Assembly (NCBI GenBank): GCA_002345575.1
Contig: DDVX01000004.1
Coordinates: 1 to 64,000 of the forward strand
Length of the DNA stretch: 64,000 nt
Reading direction: 5' to 3'
DNA from: Stutzerimonas stutzeri
Lineage (GTDB): Bacteria > Pseudomonadota > Gammaproteobacteria > Pseudomonadales > Pseudomonadaceae
Shown here piece by piece: positions 9,202 to 17,970 of the stretch; the first letter of the stretch is position 1; every line of letters begins with the position of its first letter. The position numbers and the translations under genes were made by a program. Under the pieces are notes generated by a model. The model was not told the origin of the DNA and did not search any database. It was given only the letters and a program-made list of their open reading frames with translations.

Positions 9202-9849
9202 ATGCCAAACCAGCGTGAATATTCACCTGCCGACCGCCTGCTGCTGCAGGCCGATGCGGCATTACGAACGCTCCTGCCTTTCAATGGCCAGCCAAACCGG
9301 CCGAGCCCGGCGCTATTGAAGAACGAGACCGAGCTTAGCGACAGCGAAACACGTCACGTTGCCGGACTGATGCGCATCAATCACACCGGAGAAGTCTGTG
9401 CTCAGGGCCTCTACCAAGGCCAGGCGCTGACTGCCCGACTGCCGAATGTGCGCAAGGCTATGGAGCAGGCCGCTGGCGAGGAAGTCGACCACCTGGCCTG
9501 GTGTGAACAGCGCATCCGCCAGCTGGGCAGCCGCACCAGCGTGCTCAATCCGCTCTTCTATGGACTGTCATTTGGACTCGGCGCTACGGCAGGACTGATC
9601 AGCGACCGGGTCAGCCTGGGCTTTGTCGCGGCCACGGAGGATCAGGTATGCAAGCACCTCGACGAGCATCTTGAGCAGATTCCCGCAGGCGATGAGAAAT
9701 CTCGGGCGATTCTTCAGCAGATGCGCGTGGACGAGGCCGAACACTCCACAGCAGCCCTGGAAGCGGGTGGCTTTCGCTTCCCTGCACCCGTCAAGTTCGG
9801 CATGAGCCTGATGGCCAAGGTCATGACCAAAACGACTTACAGGATTTAA
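9202..9849 (+). CDS. coq7: Ubiquinone biosynthesis hydroxylase Coq7
   Basis: Di-iron monooxygenase that hydroxylates the demethoxy-ubiquinol ring in ubiquinone synthesis. The 215-residue protein has the carboxylate/histidine ligands of the family: INHTGEVCAQ, EEVDHLAW and DEAEHS. A GGAGG ribosome site 5 bp upstream supports ATG at 9202. In P. aeruginosa speD lies between coq7 and the OsmC gene; here only about 80 bp separates them, with partly self-complementary sequence (GCTGGAAG 9856-9863 and CTTCCAGC 9903-9910). Confidence 0.95.
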   Translation: MPNQREYSPADRLLLQADAALRTLLPFNGQPNRPSPALLKNETELSDSETRHVAGLMRINHTGEVCAQGLYQGQALTARLPNVRKAMEQAAGEEVDHLAWCEQRIRQLGSRTSVLNPLFYGLSFGLGATAGLISDRVSLGFVAATEDQVCKHLDEHLEQIPAGDEKSRAILQQMRVDEAEHSTAALEAGGFRFPAPVKFGMSLMAKVMTKTTYRI

Positions 9850-9929
9850 CGGGAGGCTGGAAGTCAGCGTGCGGCTCAACCTTCTGAACCGCTGTTCACT
9901 TTCTTCCAGCTTCTGACTTCAATTAATCC

Positions 9930-10352
9930 TCAAGCCAGCTCGATGATCTCGTAGTCATGGGTAATCTTGACGCCGGCGCGTCCGAGCATGATCGAGGCGG
10001 AGCAGTATTTTTCCGCCGACAGCTCTACCGCACGCTTTACCTGTGCCTCCTTCAGCCCACGCCCCTTGACCACGAAGTGCAGGTGAATTCGGGTGAACAC
10101 CTTCGGATCTTCATCCGCGCGCTCCGCCTCCAGAAATGCCTCGCAGCTTTCCACAGGCTGCCGAGACTTCTTCAGGATGCTGACCACATCGAAGTTGCTG
10201 CAACCGCCCAGGCCGAGCAGAATCATTTCCATCGGGCGGACGCCAAGATTGCGCCCACCGTTTTCCGGCGGACCGTCCATCACCACGACATGCCCGCTGC
10301 CCGACTCGCCAAGAAACATCGCTTCGCCAGCCCACTGAATGCGCGCTTTCAT
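9930..10352 (-). CDS. OsmC-family protein (YhfA-like)
   Basis: A 140-residue OsmC/Ohr-fold protein. Both redox cysteines are present: in GLGGCSNFDVV (near 50) and in KYCSASIML (near 115), so a thiol peroxidase-like activity is possible. Sequence features (PPENGGRNLGVRPMEMILLGLGGC) are those of the YhfA subgroup rather than Ohr. Convergent with coq7 and divergent from vfr. The substrate is unknown. Confidence 0.88.
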   Translation of the reverse strand: MKARIQWAGEAMFLGESGSGHVVVMDGPPENGGRNLGVRPMEMILLGLGGCSNFDVVSILKKSRQPVESCEAFLEAERADEDPKVFTRIHLHFVVKGRGLKEAQVKRAVELSAEKYCSASIMLGRAGVKITHDYEIIELA

Positions 10353-10567
10353 CGACAGACTCCGTAGAAAAAAGAGCGAAGCTTAGCACGAGCACTTTCG
10401 TCAAAAAGAGCCAGCAAATCGGCAAATCTCCATCAGAAAGTCGTATTCGTGTCGCAGTCTAGTTGTCGACCGGAGCCGGTCTGTTAAGCTCTGGCGGTCA
10501 TACTAAAAACAACCAATAAATAATAAAAAATCTGCCTCCACTGGTTATTTTCTTTCGGGACTACAGC

Positions 10568-11212
10568 ATGGTCGCTATAACACTTACGCCCAAAATCAAA
10601 AACATCGACAAACTACTCGCTCATTGCCATCGGCGGCGCTACACCGCCAAGAGCACCATCATCTACGCAGGAGATCGCAGCGAGACTCTCTTCTTTATCG
10701 TCAAGGGATCGGTCACCATCCTGATTGAGGATGATGATGGTCGCGAGATGATCATCGCCTACCTGAACCCCGGTGACTTTTTCGGTGAGATGGGGCTCTT
10801 CGAGAAGGAAGGTACCGAGAAGGAGCGCAGCGCCTGGGTCCGCGCCAAGACTGAATGCGAAGTAGCCGAACTGAGCTATGCCAAGTTCCGCGAGCTGACG
10901 CAGCAGGACCCCGACATCCTCTATGCCCTGGGCAGCCAGATGGCGGAGCGACTGCGCAACACTACGCGCAAGGTAGGCGACCTGGCTTTCCTTGACGTCA
11001 CCGGACGCGTTGCCCGCACTCTACTGGATCTGTGTAAGCAGCCGGATGCGATGACTCACCCGGACGGCATGCAGATCAAGATCACGCGCCAGGAAATCGG
11101 CCGCATCGTCGGCTGCTCGCGGGAAATGGTCGGGCGTGTACTAAAGAGCCTGGAAGCTCAGGGACTGGTCTTCGTCAAAGGCAAGACCATGGTGGTATTC
11201 GGCACCCGCTGA
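10568..11212 (+). CDS. vfr: cAMP-responsive regulator Vfr (Crp homologue)
   Basis: Crp-family global regulator. The 214-residue protein has an N-terminal cyclic-nucleotide domain (about 15-125, with NPGDFFGEMGLFE and RSAWVRA of the cAMP pocket) and a C-terminal winged helix-turn-helix (about 170-205, RQEIGRIVGCSREMVGRVL). It is 214 residues, like P. aeruginosa Vfr, and stands at the same position between the OsmC gene and trpC. The name is by similarity and synteny; Crp is an equal name. Confidence 0.95.
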   Translation: MVAITLTPKIKNIDKLLAHCHRRRYTAKSTIIYAGDRSETLFFIVKGSVTILIEDDDGREMIIAYLNPGDFFGEMGLFEKEGTEKERSAWVRAKTECEVAELSYAKFRELTQQDPDILYALGSQMAERLRNTTRKVGDLAFLDVTGRVARTLLDLCKQPDAMTHPDGMQIKITRQEIGRIVGCSREMVGRVLKSLEAQGLVFVKGKTMVVFGTR

Positions 11213-11225
11213 GTATCCATTGCGA

Positions 11226-11246
11226 GGCCGGCCTCACAGGCCGGCC
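11226..11246. terminator. Hairpin between vfr and trpC
   Basis: GGCCGGCC (11226-11233), loop TCACA, GGCCGGCC (11239-11246) give an 8-bp all-GC stem between two convergent genes. There is no U-run, so it may act as a weak or factor-assisted terminator for either side. Confidence 0.55.
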
Positions 11247-11258
11247 CGCGAAACTCGC

Positions 11259-12092
11259 TCAGTCCGGCTCGCCAGCTGCTCTCGGACGATTGCGTCCCGG
11301 GAAGAACAAGCGTTGCAATTCCACACCGGGCTGCTCGGCACGCATAAAGGCTTCGCCCACCAGAAATGCGTACACCTGGTTGATTTCCATAAGCTCAACA
11401 TCTGCGCGGTGCAGAATCCCGCTCTCGGTCACCACCAACCGGTCACGGGGAATGCGCGGCAGCAGATCGAGCGTGGTTTCCAGATTCAGCTCGAAGGTGT
11501 GCAGATCGCGATTGTTGATTCCAAGCAACGGCGCTTCGATACGCAAGGCCCGCTCCAGCTCGGCGCCGTCATGTACCTCTACCAGCACATCCAGGCCCTG
11601 CTCCGCTGCCACGTCGGCCAGCTCTTTCATACGCTCATCGGTCAGCGCAGCGACGATCAGCAGGATGCAGTCGGCCCCCAGCGCACGCGCCTCCACGACC
11701 TGATACGGATCGACCATGAAATCCTTGCGGATCACCGGCAGGCTGCATGCACTGCGCGCCTGCTGCAGATATTCATCGGCACCCTGGAAGAAATCGATAT
11801 CGGTCAGCACCGACAGGCAGGTCGCCCCGCCCGCCTCGTAACTTCTGGCGATCTCGGCTGGCTCGAAGTCTTCACGCAGAACGCCCTTGCTCGGCGAGGC
11901 CTTCTTGATTTCCGCGATCACTGCAGGCTGCTTGCTGGCAACCTGCTCCTGCAGGCGTCGGGCGAAGCCGCGGACAGGATCTGCGGCCGCCGCCAGCCTT
12001 TCCAGCTCAGCCAGGCCCACCTGCGCGCGGCGCTGGGCCACTTCTTCGTACTTTCGCGTAACGATCTTTTCCAGAACGGTTGGCACGCTCAT
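11259..12092 (-). CDS. trpC: Indole-3-glycerol phosphate synthase
   Basis: Fourth step of tryptophan synthesis: ring closure of CdRP to indole-glycerol phosphate. The 277-residue TIM-barrel protein has the family motifs VIAEIKKASPSKGVLRED, LSVLTDIDFFQG, RKDFMVDPYQV and ITESGI-like VVTESGI. Monofunctional, as in Pseudomonas (no fused trpF). Its ATG overlaps the trpD stop by one base, so trpG-trpD-trpC are one operon with translational coupling. I used ATG at 12092. Confidence 0.97.
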   Translation of the reverse strand: MSVPTVLEKIVTRKYEEVAQRRAQVGLAELERLAAAADPVRGFARRLQEQVASKQPAVIAEIKKASPSKGVLREDFEPAEIARSYEAGGATCLSVLTDIDFFQGADEYLQQARSACSLPVIRKDFMVDPYQVVEARALGADCILLIVAALTDERMKELADVAAEQGLDVLVEVHDGAELERALRIEAPLLGINNRDLHTFELNLETTLDLLPRIPRDRLVVTESGILHRADVELMEINQVYAFLVGEAFMRAEQPGVELQRLFFPGRNRPRAAGEPD

Positions 12093-13135
12093 CACGCATT
12101 CTCCTGCTTGAACACCACCGTAAAAGAGACCAGCTCTTCGAACTTGTCCCGTGCCAGCCCGCTATGCAGCGCGTCGTGAGCCATCTCCACTCCCTGCTTC
12201 AAGCTCGACGCAACGTCTGCAGCATAGAGCGCGGCACCGGCGTTGAGCACGATCATGTCGGCGGCCTTCTGGCCATTCTCGGTTTTCCGTCGGCCCAGCG
12301 CATCACGAATCAGTGTCAGCGAGCCCTGCGCGTCTTCGACGTTCAGCCCGATCAAACTCTGACTCTTGATGCCGAAATCTTCAGGTTGCACGCGGTATTC
12401 GCTGATCTCGCCATTGCGCAGTTCGGCGACGTAGGTCGGTGCCGCCAGACTGATTTCGTCGAGACCATCCTGCGCATGTACCACCAGCACATGGGTGCTG
12501 CCCAGCCGCGCGAGCACTTCGGCCATCGGCCGGCACAGCTCCTTGCTGAACACACCGAGCACCTGATGCTTGACACCCGCCGGGTTGGACATCGGCCCGA
12601 GAATATTGAACAAAGTACGCAGTCCCAGCTCGCGGCGTGGCCCTGCGGCATGCTTCATGGCGCCATGGTGAGCAGGCGCGAACATGAAGCCCACACCCAC
12701 CGCATCGACACTGCGCGCCACTTGCTCGGGGCTGAGATCGAGATAGACGCCCGCCGCTTCGAGCAGATCGGCACTGCCGCTCTTGCCGGAAACTGCGCGG
12801 TTGCCATGCTTGGCTACTTTACCGCCCGCCGCTGCGACGACGAAAGCCGCCGCCGTGGAGACGTTGAAGATGTTCATGCCGTCGCCGCCAGTACCACAGG
12901 TATCCACCAGGCGATGGGTATCGAACTGCACCGGCTCGGCCAGCTCGCGCATCACTTGCACCGCTCCGACGATCTCGTCGATAGTTTCGCTCTTCATGCG
13001 CATGCCCATCAGAAACGCGCCGACCTGCGCATCACTGCACTGTCCGGTCATGATTTGCCGCATGACCGCCTTCATCTCTTCTGTGGTCAGATCCAGCTGG
13101 CCAACAATCCTGCTCAGGGCCTCCCTGATGTCCAT
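12092..13135 (-). CDS. trpD: Anthranilate phosphoribosyltransferase
   Basis: Second step of tryptophan synthesis: transfers phosphoribose from PRPP to anthranilate. The 347-residue protein has the PRPP-binding motif VDTCGTGGDGMNIFNVST (near 78) and KHGNRAVSGKSGSADLLE. Middle gene of trpGDC, overlapping both neighbours by one base. Confidence 0.97.
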   Translation of the reverse strand: MDIREALSRIVGQLDLTTEEMKAVMRQIMTGQCSDAQVGAFLMGMRMKSETIDEIVGAVQVMRELAEPVQFDTHRLVDTCGTGGDGMNIFNVSTAAAFVVAAAGGKVAKHGNRAVSGKSGSADLLEAAGVYLDLSPEQVARSVDAVGVGFMFAPAHHGAMKHAAGPRRELGLRTLFNILGPMSNPAGVKHQVLGVFSKELCRPMAEVLARLGSTHVLVVHAQDGLDEISLAAPTYVAELRNGEISEYRVQPEDFGIKSQSLIGLNVEDAQGSLTLIRDALGRRKTENGQKAADMIVLNAGAALYAADVASSLKQGVEMAHDALHSGLARDKFEELVSFTVVFKQENA

Positions 13136-13728
13136 TAGCGCACGCCTCCGGTCTGCTTCAAGAAATTGGCGAAGAGTTCATGACCCTGCTCAGTGAGGAT
13201 CGACTCAGGGTGAAATTGCACGCCCTCGACATTCATCGTGCGATGCCGCAGCCCCATGATTTCATCGACGCTGCCATTCTCCCGGCGCGTCCAGGCTGTG
13301 ACTTCCAGGCAATCAGGCAGGGTTTCACGGCTGACCACCAGCGAGTGGTAGCGGGTAACGGTCAGCGGATTGTTCAGCCCGGTGAAGACACCGCTGTCTT
13401 CATGGAAGACTGGGCTGGTCTTGCCATGCATCACCTGGCGCGCCCGCACCACGTCGCCGCCGAAGGCCTGACCGATACTCTGGTGGCCGAGACATACGCC
13501 GAGAATCGGTAGTTTGCCGGCGAAGTGGCGAATCAGCTCCAGCGATATGCCCGCTTCATTTGGCGTGCAGGGGCCGGGCGAGACGACGATGCGCTCGGGG
13601 TTGAGCGCCTCGATCTCGGCCACGCTCATTTCGTCGTTACGTACCACCCTGACCTCGGCGCCAAGCTCGCCCAGGTACTGCACGACGTTGTAGGTAAAGG
13701 AATCGTAGTTATCCAGCATCAGCAGCAT
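13135..13728 (-). CDS. trpG: Anthranilate synthase glutamine amidotransferase subunit
   Basis: Supplies ammonia from glutamine to TrpE (and possibly to PabB). The 197-residue class I amidotransferase has the nucleophile motif LGVCLGHQSIGQ and the His-Glu pair in GVQFHPESILT. The ATG at 13728 gives MLLMLDNYDSFTYN, the usual family start; GTG/ATG codons a little upstream are less likely. First gene of trpGDC. In Pseudomonas trpE is unlinked from trpGDC, as seen here. Confidence 0.96.
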   Translation of the reverse strand: MLLMLDNYDSFTYNVVQYLGELGAEVRVVRNDEMSVAEIEALNPERIVVSPGPCTPNEAGISLELIRHFAGKLPILGVCLGHQSIGQAFGGDVVRARQVMHGKTSPVFHEDSGVFTGLNNPLTVTRYHSLVVSRETLPDCLEVTAWTRRENGSVDEIMGLRHRTMNVEGVQFHPESILTEQGHELFANFLKQTGGVR

Positions 13729-13785
13729 GTGCATCACCCTTCATGAATTGCCCTGCTCCACTGGCGTCGCCGCAGCAGTCGCGGC

Positions 13786-13896
13786 CGCCTTAAAAAAGGC
13801 GCTACCGGATGACGGTGGACGACGCGGGAAGCGAATGATTTCTGGCTTGGCGCCAGCAAGACCGGATCAGGTGCGCCAACGCCATCGGGCGTTGGC
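13786..13896 (-). promoter_or_regulatory. Possible trpG leader structures
   Basis: The 276-bp gap upstream of trpG holds two hairpins: GCCAACGCC / GGCGTTGGC (13875-13896, 9-bp stem, 4-base loop) and CGCCTT / AAGGCG (13786-13801). Attenuation of trpGDC has been described in Pseudomonas putida, so a leader is plausible. A short minus-strand frame through this region has only one Trp codon, so I do not call a leader peptide. No other gene is visible here. Confidence 0.3.
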
Positions 13897-14004
13897 CTTG
13901 AAAAGACATATCAGGAGGATGCTGCTGAATATCACGGAAAGGTCTCGCAAAACGATCGACGCAAAGTAGCCTATGCCAGCCCCTGATTCAACCGGCAACG
14001 CCCG

Positions 14005-16194
14005 CTACGGGGCCATCGCGCCGTCCTGTGCATGCTGCCGGACCGCAGCCAGGGCCGCTGTTAGCTCATGAGCCGGAACCGGTCGTGCATAGAGGTAACC
14101 CTGTGCCTCCCGGCAGCCAAGGCGCAGCAGTTCATCGGCAACAGCCTGGTCCTCGACGCCCTCGGCAAGCGTCGTAAGCCCCAGCGAATCAGCCATCTGG
14201 ATAATGGTGGCGACGATGGCATGACCGTCCTCGGTATCGATACCTTGTACGAAGGAGCGATCAATCTTCAGCGTATCCACCGCCAGCTGGCGCAGATAGG
14301 CAAGGCAGGAATAGCCGGTGCCGAAGTCGTCGATCGAAAGCTTGATACCAAACGCCTTGAGCCTGCTTAGCGTGAGCATGACTTCTGCGTTGTTTTCCAC
14401 CAGGCTCGACTCGGTTAGCTCGAGCTCCAGCGCAGACGCCGGCAGCCCGGTTTTCGCCAGCGCATCATGGACTACTCGCTCCAGCGACCCCTCGTGCAGC
14501 TGGGCTGCCGCCACGTTGACTGCGACCCGGGGAATCGCCACACCCTGAGCTCGCCAAGTGGCGGCCTGGCGACAGGCCTCGAGTATCACCCAGTTGCCGA
14601 TTTCGACAATCAGTCCATTCTCTTCGGCGGCTGATATGAAGCGCCCCGGCAACACCAACCCCCATTGCGGGTGCTGCCAGCGCACCAACGCCTCGACGCC
14701 CAACACCCGCCCCGTCGCAATATCCACCTGCGGCTGGTAATGCAGCAGCAGCTCGCTGCGTGAAAGCGCAAGCCGCAGACCATTGACCAGATAGAGCCGC
14801 CCGCGCATCTCGGCATCCAGCTCCGAGTCGTAATAGCAGCAACTTCTGCGCCCGCCCTGTTTGGCTTTGTACATAGCCATTTCGGCGTTGCGCAACAGAG
14901 TCGGAAAGTCCTCGCCATCATTGGGTCCCAATGCCACGCCGATGGAAACCGGCACCACAATGCTTTGTCGATCCAGCACGAAGGGTTCGGACAGCTCCTT
15001 GAGCAACGTTTGGACCACCGCTGAGGCCGCCTCGGCATCCGCCAATTCGGTCAGCAGAATCAGAAACTCATCGCCGCCAGCCCTGGCCAGCATGGCGTTC
15101 TCGGGCAGCAACTGTTGCAAACGCTCTGAGGCTCGGCACAGCAGGCGGTCACCAAAGGCATGACCGAAGGAGTCGTTAACCATTTTAAAATGGTCGAAGT
15201 CCACATACAGCACGGCTACCGAAGCCTGTTGCTCCTGAGCATCCTTCAGCGCTTGCCGCGTGCGCGCCTGCAGCAGATCAGGCCTGGGCAGCCCCGTCAG
15301 GCCATCGTAGAAACTCAGGTACTGAGCCTTTTTCTCGGCGGCATCGCGCTCAGCTTTCTCCACCGCAAGCTTTGCATAGGGTGCGCGCACATTGGCGACG
15401 AACACCACTTGGTAGATAAAACAGTAGGAAAGGATCTTGTAGAAATGTCCGAGCAGGCTGAACAAGCCGTTGACGTTGCCGTAGGAGATAAAACATAGCT
15501 CAGCGAAGATGGAAACCAGCGTGGCGGCTAGCAGGCCCTCAGCTTGCCATGAGGGCCTGTCCCGGCGCCTGCTCCAGAAGCGCCAGGCGGCAATGGCCAG
15601 GAGGCCGATGATCAGCCATTCGCTTACGATCTTGAATGCCGTCAGCCCCGTTCCTTCGATAAAGGTGCGCGGCAGGAGCTGCGGCTGATAGAGCTGCATA
15701 TAAGTGGCTATGCCGGCCACGGCCAGAGCTACGAGAAGCAATGTCGGGCGCGACAATGAACGCTTCGGCTGCAGACGGAAGGCAACCGCAAGCAGCGTGC
15801 AGGCCAGCAACATGCGCGATACCAGCCAGAAGCCTATAGCCTTTTCCACCGACGCCTGGGTTATCCAGTCCGGCATGCCGTTGTAGGACAGCATGTGCGC
15901 CAAGTCGATCAAAGCGATGGCGAGAAAGGCACAGCCGAGCAGCGGACTCGACGCGCGCTGCGGACCGTGGCTGTGCCAAACCACCGCAAATACCAGGGAA
16001 GCGACGACAATTGCGAAGACTTCAAAGACGATATGCGCCGACAATGGAAACCAGCCAGTGCCGGTCTGCAGGTCGGTGAGGCGGGACAACAACCAGACCA
16101 CCCCTAGCAACAGCGCGGGGGCTACAACCAGGACGCTGGTCAGGTAACGATTGGTGGGTAATACGGCAGTACTGCTATCCGACTGATACGACAT
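14005..16194 (-). CDS. MASE3-GGDEF-EAL cyclic-di-GMP signalling protein
   Basis: A 729-residue inner-membrane protein. Residues about 15-275 form a MASE3-type sensor with several transmembrane helices and the conserved stretch LIDLAHMLSYNGMPDW. A GGDEF domain follows (AGGDEF at 372-377), then an EAL domain with VEALVRWQHP and DDFGTGYSCL. Both domains keep their signature motifs, so it could make and degrade c-di-GMP. ATG at 16194 was chosen; a TTG nine codons upstream also fits. It stands alone between trpG and trpE, the place of the pyocin cluster in P. aeruginosa. Confidence 0.9.
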   Translation of the reverse strand: MSYQSDSSTAVLPTNRYLTSVLVVAPALLLGVVWLLSRLTDLQTGTGWFPLSAHIVFEVFAIVVASLVFAVVWHSHGPQRASSPLLGCAFLAIALIDLAHMLSYNGMPDWITQASVEKAIGFWLVSRMLLACTLLAVAFRLQPKRSLSRPTLLLVALAVAGIATYMQLYQPQLLPRTFIEGTGLTAFKIVSEWLIIGLLAIAAWRFWSRRRDRPSWQAEGLLAATLVSIFAELCFISYGNVNGLFSLLGHFYKILSYCFIYQVVFVANVRAPYAKLAVEKAERDAAEKKAQYLSFYDGLTGLPRPDLLQARTRQALKDAQEQQASVAVLYVDFDHFKMVNDSFGHAFGDRLLCRASERLQQLLPENAMLARAGGDEFLILLTELADAEAASAVVQTLLKELSEPFVLDRQSIVVPVSIGVALGPNDGEDFPTLLRNAEMAMYKAKQGGRRSCCYYDSELDAEMRGRLYLVNGLRLALSRSELLLHYQPQVDIATGRVLGVEALVRWQHPQWGLVLPGRFISAAEENGLIVEIGNWVILEACRQAATWRAQGVAIPRVAVNVAAAQLHEGSLERVVHDALAKTGLPASALELELTESSLVENNAEVMLTLSRLKAFGIKLSIDDFGTGYSCLAYLRQLAVDTLKIDRSFVQGIDTEDGHAIVATIIQMADSLGLTTLAEGVEDQAVADELLRLGCREAQGYLYARPVPAHELTAALAAVRQHAQDGAMAP

Positions 16195-16311
16195 GCGTGA
16201 TACCGGATGGTAATTCGTCAAGAGCCCTGTATAGGCGAATTCGGACTATATACAGGGCAATTAGCCATTACCATAAAAGCAGTGTGGAAATTAGACGTAC
16301 TTCCTCAGTAA

Positions 16312-17790
16312 TCAGCGCTCGGCCTTCTCCGCAAGGGCCACTGCACGGAACATGGCGCGACGCTTGTTCAGCGTCTCTTCCCATTCCAACGCCGGTTGCG
16401 AGTCGGCGACGATGCCGGCACCGGCCTGCACATGCAGTTCACCATCCTTGATCACCGCGGTGCGGATGGCGATAGCAGTGTCCATGTTGCCGTTCCACGC
16501 CAAATAGCCCACAGCGCCGCCGTAAACGCCGCGCTTGACCGGCTCCAGCTCGTCGATGATCTGCATCGCACGCACTTTTGGCGCACCGGACAAGGTCCCC
16601 GCCGGCAGAATCGCGCGCAGTGCATCCATTGCCGTCAACGGCGCCCTGAGCTGACCGGTGACGTTGGAAACGATGTGCATAACGTTAGAGTAGCGTTCGA
16701 TCACCATCTTCTCGGTCAGGCGCACCGAACCGTTTTCAGCGACACGCCCGACGTCGTTGCGCCCCAGATCGATCAGCATCAGGTGTTCGGCCAGCTCCTT
16801 GGCATCACTGAGCAGATCCTGCTCCAGCGCCAGATCGGCATCTTCGGTAGCACCGCGCGGACGCGTGCCTGCGATGGGCCGCACCGTGACCAGCCCGTCC
16901 TCGACCCGCACCAGCACTTCCGGCGAGGAGCCAACCACGTGGAAATCGCCGAAGTTGAAGAAGTACATGTAGGGGGTCGGATTGAAGCAGCGCAGCGCCC
17001 GGTAGAGGTCGATGGGCGCGGCCTTGAATGGAATCGACATGCGCTGGGAAATCACCACCTGCATGCAGTCGCCGGCGAGGATGTAATCCTTGATGCGGTT
17101 GACCGACTGTTCGTAGTCGGCATGGGGGAAACTTGAGCGGAACTCCGGCTCGGCGGCGGCCGCCCCCTCGAAGTCCAGCCCCAAACGCGGCGCTATCGGC
17201 TGGCGCAGCTTGTCACGCAGTACTTTCAGATGCGCCAGGCCGTCTTCATAAGCATTCGGCTGCGCGGGATCGACCAGCACAATGCAATGCAGCTTGCCCG
17301 CCAAGTTATCGAACACCACCACCGCATCGGACACCATCAACAATATGTCCGGCGTGCCCAGCGGATCGGGATTCGGGCAGCCGGCCAGCTTGCGCTCCAC
17401 ATAGCGCACGCTGTCGTAACCGAAATAACCCACCAGCCCGCCATTGAAACGCGGCAGCCCTTCAACCGGCGCGACGCGATAGCGCTGCTGAAAGGATTCG
17501 ACGAAGGCCAGCGGGTCTTCGACCTCGGTGCTTTCCGTCTCGACGTCATCGGTGGTCACGCTGACGTGCTGATCGTGCACCCGCAACACCGTGCGGCACG
17601 GCAGGCCGATAATGGAATAGCGCCCCCACTTCTCGCCACCCTGGACGGACTCAAGCAAGTAGGAGTTGGGCGCATCGGCCAGCTTCAGATACAGCGACAA
17701 CGGTGTGTCGAAGTCGGCCAGGGTTTCGAAAGACAGAGGGATGCGGTTATGGCCTTCGGCGGCCAAACGCTGGAATTCTTCGCGGGTCAT
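16312..17790 (-). CDS. trpE: Anthranilate synthase component I
   Basis: First committed step of tryptophan synthesis: chorismate to anthranilate with TrpG. The 492-residue chorismate-binding protein has the Trp feedback motif PNSYLLESVQGGEKWGRYS near residue 45 and the catalytic tracts PIAGTRPRG, DLGRNDVGRV, LPAGTLSGAPKVRAMQII and AGAGIVADSQP. Preceded by the trpL leader with two adjacent-type Trp codons, so attenuation by tryptophan is likely. It is separate from trpGDC, as usual in Pseudomonas. Confidence 0.97.
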   Translation of the reverse strand: MTREEFQRLAAEGHNRIPLSFETLADFDTPLSLYLKLADAPNSYLLESVQGGEKWGRYSIIGLPCRTVLRVHDQHVSVTTDDVETESTEVEDPLAFVESFQQRYRVAPVEGLPRFNGGLVGYFGYDSVRYVERKLAGCPNPDPLGTPDILLMVSDAVVVFDNLAGKLHCIVLVDPAQPNAYEDGLAHLKVLRDKLRQPIAPRLGLDFEGAAAAEPEFRSSFPHADYEQSVNRIKDYILAGDCMQVVISQRMSIPFKAAPIDLYRALRCFNPTPYMYFFNFGDFHVVGSSPEVLVRVEDGLVTVRPIAGTRPRGATEDADLALEQDLLSDAKELAEHLMLIDLGRNDVGRVAENGSVRLTEKMVIERYSNVMHIVSNVTGQLRAPLTAMDALRAILPAGTLSGAPKVRAMQIIDELEPVKRGVYGGAVGYLAWNGNMDTAIAIRTAVIKDGELHVQAGAGIVADSQPALEWEETLNKRRAMFRAVALAEKAER

Positions 17791-17816
17791 ATCAGCCTCG
17801 TGGTTGGAGGGGACTT

Positions 17817-17920
17817 CGTAAACAGCTCGGTAAACACACCGGCATACAGCCGGCCAGAAAAAGTCAGGCTCGCCAGCGCCAGCGCGCCAGGGCCTTGATG
17901 ACCTTCATCCACTGTTTACG
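17817..17920 (-). promoter_or_regulatory. trpE attenuator region
   Basis: Around the leader peptide gene two sequence features suggest alternative RNA folds. A hairpin CCGGC / GCCGG (17839-17853) is followed on the minus strand by TGTGTTT and would act as the terminator-like stem. A perfect 9-bp pair, CTGTTTACG (17912-17920) with CGTAAACAG (17817-17825), brackets the leader and could form a competing long-range stem. Exact switch structure is inference. Confidence 0.55.
17864..17908 (-). CDS. trpL: trp operon leader peptide
   Basis: A 14-codon frame on the minus strand reads MKVIKALARWRWRA and stops with TGA. Two Trp codons separated by one Arg lie just before the stop, the hallmark of a Trp attenuation leader. 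It ends 73 bp upstream of trpE. Attenuation of trpE has been reported in Pseudomonas putida; here the peptide and the hairpin after it are read directly. Confidence 0.8.
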   Translation of the reverse strand: MKVIKALARWRWRA

Positions 17921-17970
17921 GGTAACCACCACGATCTGATCTCTTCGGCGGGGTGTAGATGAGTCGAACA

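Noticed and set aside
13738..13940. A short minus-strand frame before trpG as a second Trp leader peptide
   Set aside because: Only one Trp codon (in SCWRQ) and a length of about 36 codons; kept only as possible leader RNA structure.
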